Shown piece by piece: positions 1-7,150 of a stretch of DNA of 64,000 bases (position 1 is its first letter; every line of letters begins with the position of its first letter). Both the position numbers and the translations under genes were made by a program. Below the pieces are notes generated by a model. It was not told the origin of the DNA. It saw nothing but the letters and a program-made list of their open reading frames with translations, and did not search any database. The stretch is from JAPOXR01 sp965221935 (GTDB lineage Bacteria; Pseudomonadota; Alphaproteobacteria; Rhodobacterales; Rhodobacteraceae): positions 1-64,000 of the forward strand of contig CBDCSZ010000053.1 of the NCBI GenBank assembly GCA_965221935.1, given 5' to 3'.

Positions 1-2
1 TG

Positions 3-299
3 TTAAAGATGGGCAAGGTATGCCCAGGCGCGCGCCCGTGCCTTCTCGACCGGGTCGCGCGGAAGGAGCGGCGAGCCGGTGACCTCGTCGACGTATTCGA
101 CGATCGCGCCGGATTCGAACAGCACCCGCCCGTCGTCCGTGAACAGGATTGGCACCTGGGCGTTTGGCGATGCCGCCAGGAACCAGTCGGGCTTGGCGCT
201 CAGGTCGATGTGCTCGATGTCGTAAGGGACTCCCTTCGCCTCGAGCAGTGCCGTCACACGCTGGACGAAGGGACAGATCTTGAAGCTGACGACCTTCAT
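3..299 (-). CDS. Truncated glutathione S-transferase (N-terminal domain only)
   Basis: The 98-residue product is the thioredoxin-fold half of a glutathione S-transferase. Visible marks are CPFVQRV near residues 9-15, the cis-proline segment NAQVPIL near 46-52, and ESGAIVEYV near 62-70, which binds the gamma-glutamyl moiety of glutathione. Family members run about 200-230 residues, but a TAA stop at plus-strand 3-5 ends this frame right after the linker, so the alpha-helical C-terminal domain is missing or lies beyond the window in another frame. It is divergent from the ArsR-type gene at 398 and shares its 100-bp control region. A nonsense mutation, frameshift or insertion just outside the window are all possible. 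The identification is firm; activity is doubtful. Confidence 0.75.
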   Translation of the reverse strand: MKVVSFKICPFVQRVTALLEAKGVPYDIEHIDLSAKPDWFLAASPNAQVPILFTDDGRVLFESGAIVEYVDEVTGSPLLPRDPVEKARARAWAYLAHL

Positions 300-362
300 G
301 TGAAGCCTTTCTCTGCGGCGGGTGCGCCGATTGACAAGCTGGAAGGAGCGGTTATGAACAAT

Positions 363-390
363 ATCTCAATGAGTCAATATATATTGAGAT
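363..390. promoter_or_regulatory. Inverted repeat, candidate ArsR operator
   Basis: ATCTCAAT at 363-370 and ATTGAGAT at 383-390 form a perfect 8-bp inverted repeat with a 12-bp AT-rich spacer. It lies 8 bp before the ArsR-type start codon and about 60 bp before the divergent GST start. ArsR/SmtB dimers bind such imperfect 12-2-12-like repeats over their own promoters, so autoregulation and co-control of the GST is a reasonable inference. Confidence 0.5.
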
Positions 391-397
391 AAAAGCG

Positions 398-724
398 ATG
401 GACGAAACCCGGGCGATCGACGCCCTTGGAGCCCTGTCTCAAGATACGCGGCTGCGCATCGTGCGCCACTTGGTTGGCTGTGGAGACGAGGGTTCTTCCG
501 CCGGCGAGATCAGGAAGGTGGTCGATGCCACCTCGTCTCGCGCGTCCTTTCATCTGTCGGCGCTCGAACGCGCCGGTGTCGTAAACTCCCAGCGCCGCTC
601 CCGCAATGTCATTTACCGTGCCAGGGTCGACGTTCTGGGAGAGCTGATCTCGTTCCTGTTGAACGACTGTTGTGGGGACCATCCCGATATTCGGGCGTGC
701 TGCCTGGGCGAGAGCTGCCGCTAG
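398..724 (+). CDS. ArsR/SmtB-family transcriptional regulator
   Basis: This 108-residue protein has the winged-helix fold of ArsR repressors: an ALSQDTRLRIVRHLV helix near residues 12-26, a recognition helix around SSRASFHLSALERAGVV (46-62), and a wing rich in Arg and Ser (QRRSRNVIYR). The C-terminus carries a Cys-rich tail (CCGDHPDIRACCLGESC). The pairs of cysteines could bind a thiophilic metal or metalloid, but they are not the classical alpha-3 or alpha-5 site, so the ligand is uncertain. The inverted repeat at 363-390 sits directly upstream. Its divergent partner is a GST, which suggests a detoxification role. Length is normal for the family. Confidence 0.85.
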   Translation: MDETRAIDALGALSQDTRLRIVRHLVGCGDEGSSAGEIRKVVDATSSRASFHLSALERAGVVNSQRRSRNVIYRARVDVLGELISFLLNDCCGDHPDIRACCLGESCR

Positions 725-933
725 CGGTTAACTCATCGACGGCATTTGCGTCGTGGGCACGGGCCACGCTTGCGACCTCGATTTGCCCGTGACGGAATCG
801 GCTGTGTGACGGGCGTTGGTTGATGCCGCGGGGAGTTGTGCCTTATGCCTGCACGACGAATGAACGGAGATCGTGGAGATAGGCGGCCGCGGCGCCCTCG
901 GCGTCTCGGGCGCTCCCTTTACCGAGCCTAACA

Positions 934-1770
934 ATGGCCCGGCACGGCTATCGGGCCCGGGCCGACCGTCACAAGCGAATTGTCGCCGGTCCCGGCGGGG
1001 CCGGCCGGCAGCCCGTCGATCTGTTCCTCAAGGTGAGCGATCAGGCGACGCAGGAGATCGTCCTTGGCAAGAGTGCCGCCGATGATCCGGCGCATGGCGG
1101 CTAAGAGTGCCGGTTCTTTCACGGTTATCACCGCAGTTGCCGCTGCCTTCCCTGTGTGTCACCTGTGGAGGGCATTTCCTGTGCAGCCGGCTTCGCGCCG
1201 CCGACAGGGACGCATCGGTCGGGACCATTGACGATCTCAGGCGGATTGCGCCGCAAGTCCGCGCCGCCTGGCCGGGAACCTGGATCATCATCCGTGCCGA
1301 CTCCGGCTTCTGCGGGGCCCAGGTGCGCGGACTGCATGATCGGCCTTGCCGACAGTCCCAGGCTGCACCAGTGTATCGGCAAGGTCCTGCGCAAGTCTCG
1401 CAAGCGCCGCATCGGCGCCCGCGGGGACATGGAAAACAGGAACAAAGAGCGGCACATCGGCTATTCGCTGACCGCGCCTTCCCGGGGCCGCTTCCGGCCA
1501 CCTAGCTGCGGCTGTGTTTCCAGGCATTCGCAGGAACCCTTTCTGGCATTCCGTACCAGGACGGGCTGCGGCGCGCCGGTCTTTCCGCTGCCCGTATCGA
1601 TGCGTGTTGTTCAAGGCTTCTCAAGCTTGCCGGGCGCACAGGCTGACCGCGCGCCGGGTGTCGCAGTCTATCGCTTCGGTCTTTCCGCTCCGGCATGCCT
1701 TTGCCGAAGCTTTCGCGAGGCTGCGAACTGCGGCGCCGGCGCGAAAGAGATCTTCCGTGCGCCGGGCCTG
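934..1770 (+). pseudogene. Decayed IS1380-family transposase remnant
   Basis: Read across shifting frames, the plus strand resembles IS1380 transposases: VDLFLKVSDQ and EIVLG..ADDPAHG (about 1015-1100), then RFFHGYH (about 1113), CVTCGGHFLCSRLRA (about 1157-1200), VRAAWPGTWIIIRADSGFC (about 1255-1310) and a later segment near 1670-1760 matching the C-terminal region. These blocks appear in the same order in the intact IS1380 transposase at 38312-39709. At least one in-frame stop (TAA near 1101) and several frameshifts separate them. No N-terminal part or terminal repeat was recognised, so the element is dead. It is too divergent to be a copy of the intact one in this window. Confidence 0.7.
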
Positions 1771-1959
1771 AAATGGACAGATCGGCCGTTCGTGATTTAG
1801 CCCCCTGATCAGCCGAAGGCGGCGTAGCCGCCCCCGAGAACACCAAAGGTAGTGCCCCCTTCGAGGAAACAGTCATCATTTTTCAACTGATTGTCTCACA
1901 AAGTCTGAAGTCAAGAGCTGTGCATTAAAGGTTTGCTAACTGGAAAACTATTGGATATG

Positions 1960-1977
1960 GTTCTCCAGATGGAGAAC
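1960..1977. promoter_or_regulatory. Perfect palindrome over the start of the second ArsR-type gene
   Basis: GTTCTCCA (1960-1967) and TGGAGAAC (1970-1977) form a perfect 8-bp inverted repeat with a 2-bp spacer. It overlaps the probable start codon at 1969. A repressor bound here would block both RNA polymerase clearance and the translation start region, so it is a candidate autoregulatory operator; it could also act in RNA as a hairpin over the start. Confidence 0.4.
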
Positions 1978-2310
1978 TATTCAACATCCCTCGACACCGC
2001 GTTTCACGCGCTGTCTGACCCAACCAGACGTGCTGTGATCCACAGGCTCATGAGCGGGCCGGCAGCGGTGAAGGAGTTGGCGGCGCCCTTCGACATGGGC
2101 TTGCCCTCGTTCATGAAGCACCTCCGAGTCCTGGAAGACAGCGGACTGATCGGTTCCAAAAAATTAGGCCGCGTTCGCACCTGTCACATAAGGACGGAGC
2201 AACTGGCGACCGCCGAATCGTGGCTTTTGGAACAACGAGCGCTCTGGGAGGGCCGCGCGGACCGGCTTGTTGAGTATGTCGAAAACCATCTCACAAGGGA
2301 GGAATCATGA
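1969..2310 (+). CDS. ArsR-family (SdpR-like) regulator
   Basis: The product begins MENYSTSLDTAFHALSDPTRR, the usual opening of SdpR-like ArsR regulators, followed by the helix-turn-helix (AVKELAAPFDMGLPSFMKHL) and a wing (GSKKLGRVRTCHI). It then ends in a helical dimerisation segment with WLLEQRALWEGR. The open frame extends upstream to a TTG at 1933 and an ATG at 1957, but family alignment favours the ATG at 1969, giving 113 residues. The stop overlaps the next start in an ATGA, so it is translationally coupled to the SRPBCC gene. Such regulator-SRPBCC pairs are common; the regulator normally represses its own operon. No metal-binding cysteines are evident. Confidence 0.85.
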   Translation: MENYSTSLDTAFHALSDPTRRAVIHRLMSGPAAVKELAAPFDMGLPSFMKHLRVLEDSGLIGSKKLGRVRTCHIRTEQLATAESWLLEQRALWEGRADRLVEYVENHLTREES

Positions 2311-2774
2311 GCGAGACCGACAAAGACTTGACCGTCTCCCGCATCATCAAAGCGCCGCGCTCGGCTGTGTGGAAGGCCTGGAAGGAACCAGAACATTTCG
2401 TCAAATGGTGGGCACCCTCACCAGTTGTCACGATCTCCAACAAGCATGAATTCCATGCAGGCGGGGCTTTCGATACGACCATGCGCCTTGAAGACGGCAC
2501 GGTCATAGGAGGTGGTGAAGGCTGCTTTCTTGAAGTGATAGAGAACGAGCGAATCGTTTTCACAGACGCCCTGCAAGGCAAATGGCGTCCGAACGAGGAG
2601 GAGTTTTTTTCCGCCGTCATCACCCTGGAGGATCACGCGGACGGAACGCTCTACACGGCGACCGCGCTACACAAGAACGGCGAAGACCGGCAGAATCACG
2701 CTAATATGGGTTTCATGGACGGCTGGAGCACGGCCATCGAACAACTTGAAAAGCTTGCGCAGGCGTTGACATAA
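2307..2774 (+). CDS. SRPBCC (AHSA1-like) domain protein
   Basis: This 155-residue protein matches the AHSA1/START-like SRPBCC fold used to hold hydrophobic ligands. It opens with DLTVSRIIKAPRSAVWKAW, then HFVKWWAPSP, a typical Gly-rich strand turn (AGGAFDTTMRL), the ENERIVFTDAL strand, and the C-terminal helix GFMDGWSTAIEQLEKLA that caps the cavity. It overlaps the upstream ArsR-family gene by 4 bp (ATGA), so the two form one operon. Substrate is unknown; many relatives are uncharacterised stress or resistance proteins. Family assignment is secure, function is not. Confidence 0.85.
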   Translation: MSETDKDLTVSRIIKAPRSAVWKAWKEPEHFVKWWAPSPVVTISNKHEFHAGGAFDTTMRLEDGTVIGGGEGCFLEVIENERIVFTDALQGKWRPNEEEFFSAVITLEDHADGTLYTATALHKNGEDRQNHANMGFMDGWSTAIEQLEKLAQALT

Positions 2775-3849
2775 GCGAAACACCGACCCACGAAACTATC
2801 GCGGTCAGCCGAACGGTAGACGCTTCGGTCGAGCGTGTCAGCCGGTTTGAGGTGTTTGTGATGCCTTTCGGGCAGGCTGTGAAATGCGAAGGCCTCCTCG
2901 ATATTGTCCTCGGCCCAGGCCGTCAGTTTCGGCTATTCCGCCCGCCGGCGGGCCGGGCAGGCGGCGAGGTCGCGCGGTTTCAGAATCAGGGGTTGTCCGG
3001 ACCGTAACATCGAAATCCCGAAGCATGAATCTCAGAAACATGCATGGCCCGCTTCCAAACGCGGCTCTGGTCGACTCTTGAGGATCCCCGACCGGAACGC
3101 CCGAGGCCGCACGAGTTCCAGCACGACGCCCGTGGAAGCGGCCGGCGGCAGCGCCAATGCAAGAAGCGGGACCGGCACAATGAATTGTCCGGATCATTCT
3201 GACAGCGCGATCCTGGTGATGCGGGGAGCAATTTGGATCACCGAATGGCTGGGGCGCAGCGGTGAGCGGTGCAGGAGCGGCCGAATGGAGCTTTGAGCAA
3301 CTGCTTACGGCCCCGGAAGCGCAAATCGGCGATGCTCCGCCAAGACAAGGTGCTTTGCGACCGGTTCTGTTCGCATTGGCAAATGGTCGTTCCCCGATCT
3401 GACGCGAAAAACCTTTGCGGCCCCAGAGGTCGTCTGGAGGCGTATGCTCCGGCGAATACCCCATTCGACCCCCGAAGAGATGGCAGTCCACGACGCGCAT
3501 CTTCAATGAATCAAAAAATGTTTCGAAAGCATATGGCCGGTCCAACTTCCGCAGGATCCCGATAGGCGCCGAGGGGCTTCGAAACGGCGGGACAGGCACC
3601 CGGTCGGCCTGTGTAGTGAAGCCATATTTGGCGCACTGTAGCAAATCGGAAAGCGGCCACAATCCGCAGTTCCGGGCTGCGATCCTGATTCGTTTCCAAC
3701 GGAAGAGCCCGCTCCCATTCTCCTATCGGCATGGAGACGCTTTCGTCGACCGCGCGTTACGCGGCACGCCGGTTTGCCTGCCCCGAACGCTGTTTCGTCA
3801 ATTGGCCCGCGGTGATGCGATCGAACCAGCACGGGATTCACGCAGGCGC
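2775..3849. other. 1.1-kb stretch without a recognisable gene
   Basis: Open frames here lack recognisable motifs and most conflict with each other on the two strands. Nothing on either strand resembles a known family, tRNA or IS end to my reading. It may be decayed coding DNA between two functional genes. Confidence 0.4.
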
Positions 3850-4524
3850 TCAGTCGATCTCGTCCTCGGCCACGATCCAAGGCTCCCGAAGCGCTGCCTC
3901 GCGCCATTCCACGAAGGCCGGCAGGCTCAGCACGGCGCGACTGTAAGCGGCGCAGATGTCATCGAGGTCGATGCCGTACGTGTCCAGCCGCGTCACCACC
4001 GGCGCGAACATCGCGTCGGCAGCGCCGAAGGCCCCGAACAGAAAATCGCCGCCCTCGCCCCACCGCGCCCGGCAATCGCGCCAGATCGCGCATATGCGGG
4101 CGATGTCACCGTCGACACCGGGCCCGCAGCCCTTCCCCTTAAGGTCGCCGCGGCGCAGGTTCATAGGCATTTGGTTACGGAGCGCGGTGAACCCCGCGTG
4201 CATTTCGTTGGCTATCGCGCGGGCGTGGGCGCGTGCATCGCGGTCCGGTGGCCAGAGCCCCGCGTCGGGGAACAGCTCGTTCACGTATTCCAGGATCGCC
4301 AGCGTTTCCCACACCCTGCGCCCGCCATGCAGCAGCACCGGCACACGGCCGGAGGGCGAGAACCTGGCGATGGCTTCCTTCCAGTTCTCGTCGAACAGCA
4401 GGAGCAGCCGTTCCTCGAAGGGGATACCAGCGTGTCGCATGGCAAGCCAGGGCCTCAGCGACCAGGACGAGTAGTTCTTGTTTCCGATCACCAGTGTCAG
4501 GTCACCCATGGCATGCTTGTCCAT
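3850..4524 (-). CDS. Glutathione S-transferase
   Basis: This is a full-length 224-residue GST. The N-terminal thioredoxin-like domain shows NKNYSSWSLRPWLAM (residues 14-28), with the active-site Ser/Tyr region, then SGRVPVLL with the cis-proline, and ETLAILEYV for glutathione contact. The helical C-terminal domain follows, with FGAADAMFAPVVTRL typical of the N-capping box region (AxAD). A second in-frame ATG at 4509 is an alternative start. It probably conjugates glutathione to electrophiles in the cytosol. Neighbours give no substrate clue; flanking DNA on both sides is gene-poor. Confidence 0.88.
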   Translation of the reverse strand: MDKHAMGDLTLVIGNKNYSSWSLRPWLAMRHAGIPFEERLLLLFDENWKEAIARFSPSGRVPVLLHGGRRVWETLAILEYVNELFPDAGLWPPDRDARAHARAIANEMHAGFTALRNQMPMNLRRGDLKGKGCGPGVDGDIARICAIWRDCRARWGEGGDFLFGAFGAADAMFAPVVTRLDTYGIDLDDICAAYSRAVLSLPAFVEWREAALREPWIVAEDEID

Positions 4525-4656
4525 TCGTGGCTTCGCGCGGTGCGAGGGACCGAATGTTCATGCCCGTTCCTGCGTGTCAACGCTGGTGGTGGTCGCCGCC
4601 TAGGCTGCGCGGCCGGGGTCCGCAGCGCCTGACAAGTCGCCTATTGGACGCCAATC

Positions 4657-4893
4657 CTATTTGGTTTCGATCAAACCCGCCAGCAAGCCGCGGGCCGCGG
4701 CGATCATCTCGTCGAGCGCTTCATGCTCGCCCGCCTTGTGCATTTCATCGCGCAGTCTCAATGCCAGGACATGGGTTGCGTGGAACGTTGTCCTCACAAA
4801 TGGAGTCAGCCCGGCGACCGAGGCGCCGCCGTCGGCGTCGCTGAAGTCGCTTACCCTTCGCAGTCGAACCCGCCTGCACCGCCACAGCGGGCC
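4657..4893 (-). pseudogene. Unidentified gene fragment (C-terminal end)
   Basis: A minus-strand frame lacking its own start runs from a TGA near 4894 to a TAG at 4657-4659. Its last ~50 residues look protein-like (THVLALRLRDEMHKAGEHEA, then a helix ending AGLIETK). I do not recognise the family. It could be the tail of a gene whose upstream part was lost next to the IS21-like end at 4950. Confidence 0.25.
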
Positions 4894-4949
4894 TCACAAC
4901 CTGCGGCACTCGCTGAATGCGCTCGAATCTGCTACTATCCTGTTGCGGG

Positions 4950-5004
4950 TGTCAGTACTGATCTAAAATCTCCCACTTTTGCTGACCGAAAACTTCCCTC
5001 TTTG
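4950..5004. mobile_element. Terminal fragment of an IS21-like element
   Basis: The stretch begins TGTCAGTACTGATC and contains two imperfect 23-bp direct repeats at 4958-4980 and 4982-5004 (17 of 23 positions equal; cores AAAATCTCCCACTTTT and AAAACTTCCCTCTTTG). Repeated transposase-binding sites next to a TG end are characteristic of IS21-family termini. No istA or istB genes are present, so only the end survives. Confidence 0.4.
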
Positions 5005-5029
5005 CGGGTCTTCCGGTGCCGCATGCCCG

Positions 5030-5111
5030 CCCGGCGCGGCCCCACAATGAGAACCACGGGCGTATCCGAAAGAGCCTCGTCGACCCGGCGCTCTACAAAC
5101 CGTTTGAACAT
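5030..5111 (-). pseudogene. N-terminal stub of a DUF4143-type AAA ATPase
   Basis: After a GGAGATGGG ribosome-binding site, the frame reads MFKRFVERRVDEAL...VVLIVGPRRAG. This matches the opening of the AAA_14/DUF4143 ATPases up to the Walker A loop (usually GPRQVGKTT). Then homology stops, and the reading runs into the IS21-like terminal repeats, so the gene has been truncated within its P-loop. Those ATPases are often solitary or linked to toxin-antitoxin-like loci. Confidence 0.45.
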
Positions 5112-5132
5112 CCCATCTCCAAGTCCCGACAA

Positions 5133-5502
5133 TTGGAACCAGCCATATCGGCTGATTGGAATTCAAGAGACCGCCAATTGGAAAACGAAAGATCGCGATT
5201 TGGCAGGCGCGGGCAGGGGGAGGCCTTCCACTGCGCTGTCATTCGGTCTCATCGCATGACCTCTCGGAACGGAAGAAAATCTACAGGCTGTCGAGTTGAT
5301 CGGAAACGAATCTGCGTGCCGATCAACAGTGAGGCAGTGCCTGCGTCACATGCAGACGCCTCATTGATAATTACAATACGCTATGATTCGGCCCATTATC
5401 ATACTGTAGGCGCCGCATGTCGTTCTTCGCCGAGAACAGTCCATATGCAGGTCAGCTCACGGCTCGGCATCAATTGCAAACGGATGCGCCGGTTGAGGGA
5501 AA
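5133..5502. other. Intergenic stretch, one very short ORF
   Basis: This 370-bp stretch is less GC-rich than its surroundings. It holds only a possible 40-codon ORF starting at ATG 5417 and ending at 5539, product beginning MSFFAENSPYAG, with no recognised family. No confident gene is called. Confidence 0.3.
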
Positions 5503-5826
5503 TCAACCCTCTCCACGACCCGCCCCACTAAACTTCTGATATCTCAACCGCAACGCGGAACGTTTGCCATCCAGCGTCGCTATCACATGTTTCGTGATGG
5601 ACGAATTACTCATACACAGACATCCGCGCGCGGTCACCTCTCCGATTGAGCCATTGCTGTCGAACAGTGCGATATGCTCGGCATCCGCCAATACGACGAG
5701 ATTCGCATTGTGGGAGGTGAAGGCGATTTGCCGTGCGAGCTTGTCCTTCAGCAACGCCGGAGCGATGGAGTCCGCGCTGAGTCTGTTGTCCGGACCCACC
5801 AGTCCACGAAGACTGCCCAACAACAA
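5503..5826 (-). pseudogene. C-terminal fragment of an SMC-like/AAA_21 ATPase
   Basis: The 107-residue frame carries QIAFTSHNANLVVLADAE, the H-loop region after Walker B in SMC/RecF-like or AAA_21 ATPases, followed by a strand and helix pattern (FDSNGSIGEV, then SITKHVIATLDGKRSALRLR) usual at their C-terminus. The ATP-binding Walker A and signature motifs are absent, so this is only a tail. Such ATPases occur in anti-phage and conjugation-related operons, but nothing nearby supports a specific system. Confidence 0.45.
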
Positions 5827-5930
5827 TAGGCCTTTGTAGTCTGACCCGGGGCCTATTCAGATGGGCGCCCGGCAAGCGGTGCCGTGTTTCCGCATTTTAG
5901 CGACCGACTGTAGGGGTGCCTGCTCCATGT

Positions 5931-7133
5931 TCATTGGCGCCCGCGCGTAGCGACAAAGTCCCGATACGGCGCGAACGCCTCGTTCACGGTTTCCGGCGTG
6001 AGACTGTAGTCCTCCAGCCTGTACTTGTGCTGCGGCTCCTGTCGGCGCTGTTCCTCCTGAAGCGTGAGCCATTTCTGCATTTCGTCGACGGCGGCCGGTT
6101 CGAGCGGCCAACCGTGGCGCGCATAGATGTCGTTCACCACGGCCATCGGGTCGTCGACCAGATCGGTGTAGCAAACGTCGACCCAGCGCTCTTCAAGCGC
6201 GGGATTGGAGGCGCGGAACCGCATCGCGTCGTTGAGCATGCCGCTCATGAACGTCAACTGCTCCGCACCGGCCTCGTGTGGTGGCCTCGGCTCTGTGGAA
6301 AATCCGCGTATCCGTTCAACGATGCTGTTCCAGGAGCCCATGGTCTCGACGGGGTCGCGATGGGTCTGGATGAAGACGGCATCCGGATAGGTCAAAAGCA
6401 GCACTTCCAATTCCTTGAGATGAAAGGGCATCTTGAGCAGCCATTGCCGCTGTCCTTGCTGCTCGCGCTGCCGCCTCTGCCAAGTGAAGTGCTGCATGAC
6501 ACGCCGGTGGTGGGCGTAGGCGTTGCGTGAATCGGTCTCGGCCAGCCACCTGCCATAGGCAGGAACGTGGTACGCCGTCGCGAATATCCAAGTCGAGAAA
6601 GTAAGCCAGAGGATCCACAAGTCTTCCTCTGGTTCGTCGATATCGGTGCGGTGGAGGCCGGCGAGCGTATTGACGACATTTGTCGCGCCTAACAGCTCTT
6701 CCGCGTAGGCTCGGCGGGGATCCTGGTCCGTACCCGCAACCGTGGCATATTCGCCGTTGGGCAGCACTGGCTCCGTCAACTCGTAGCGCCTCAATGTCCA
6801 GTAGCGGCTGTCGCGGGACAACAGGCGATGCAGAAAAGTTGTGCCAGTTCGGTTGATGCCAACGATGAAGACCGGACGCTCGATTTGCTCCCGTTCGATC
6901 TCGGGGTGCTGGCGCCGTTCGCGGGCGAGTGCCGCATTGGAGCGGAGCGCGCGCGTCAGCCCATAGACGATGTGGCTGAGCCGCGTTTCCTGCAGTCCTG
7001 CCTCCGACGATTTCAGCGCCGCCACGAGCTGCTGGAGACCGGCGCGCATCCACTCGGGGTAAGTTTGCTCAAAAGGCACGCTCATGCGCTCGGCGAATCT
7101 TGCAGCTTGCCCCATGAGACCGTCAAAGTCCAA
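5931..7133 (-). CDS. PAPS-dependent sulfotransferase (ancestral C-terminal half of a reductase-sulfotransferase)
   Basis: The 400-residue frame contains the two PAPS-binding signatures of sulfotransferases: IVGINRTGTTFLHRLL near 109-124 (5'-phosphosulfate loop) and QTHRDPVETMGSWNSIVER near 276-294 (3'-phosphate site). It would transfer sulfate from PAPS to a hydroxyl group. The first in-frame codon that can start is TTG at 7133; there is no convincing ribosome-binding site. Upstream lies the end of the IS at 7151-8789. Deleting that IS and one target duplication puts the sulfotransferase in frame with the thioester reductase (8790-10074). It was therefore originally the C-terminal part of one polypeptide, releasing and sulfating a polyketide. 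The sulfotransferase frame itself is undamaged. Confidence 0.85.
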   Translation of the reverse strand: MDFDGLMGQAARFAERMSVPFEQTYPEWMRAGLQQLVAALKSSEAGLQETRLSHIVYGLTRALRSNAALARERRQHPEIEREQIERPVFIVGINRTGTTFLHRLLSRDSRYWTLRRYELTEPVLPNGEYATVAGTDQDPRRAYAEELLGATNVVNTLAGLHRTDIDEPEEDLWILWLTFSTWIFATAYHVPAYGRWLAETDSRNAYAHHRRVMQHFTWQRRQREQQGQRQWLLKMPFHLKELEVLLLTYPDAVFIQTHRDPVETMGSWNSIVERIRGFSTEPRPPHEAGAEQLTFMSGMLNDAMRFRASNPALEERWVDVCYTDLVDDPMAVVNDIYARHGWPLEPAAVDEMQKWLTLQEEQRRQEPQHKYRLEDYSLTPETVNEAFAPYRDFVATRGRQ

Positions 7134-7141
7134 GCGCCCAT

Positions 7142-7150
7142 GCGGAACAG
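7142..7150. repeat. Target-site duplication, left copy (GCGGAACAG)
   Basis: GCGGAACAG here is repeated exactly at 8790-8798, on the two sides of the IS. The 9-bp size is a signature of a direct transposition event. Confidence 0.85.

Noticed and set aside
928..1131. Small minus-strand ORF beginning MITVKEPALLAAMRR
   Set aside because: The plus strand of the same stretch carries recognisable IS1380 transposase blocks, so this is a shadow.
2838..3662. 274-codon minus-strand frame in the 2.8-3.7 kb stretch
   Set aside because: No domain, motif or ribosome-binding site; competing frames of equal quality on the other strand.
3415..4632. Plus-strand frame of 405 codons over the second GST
   Set aside because: No motifs; the minus strand encodes a clear GST.
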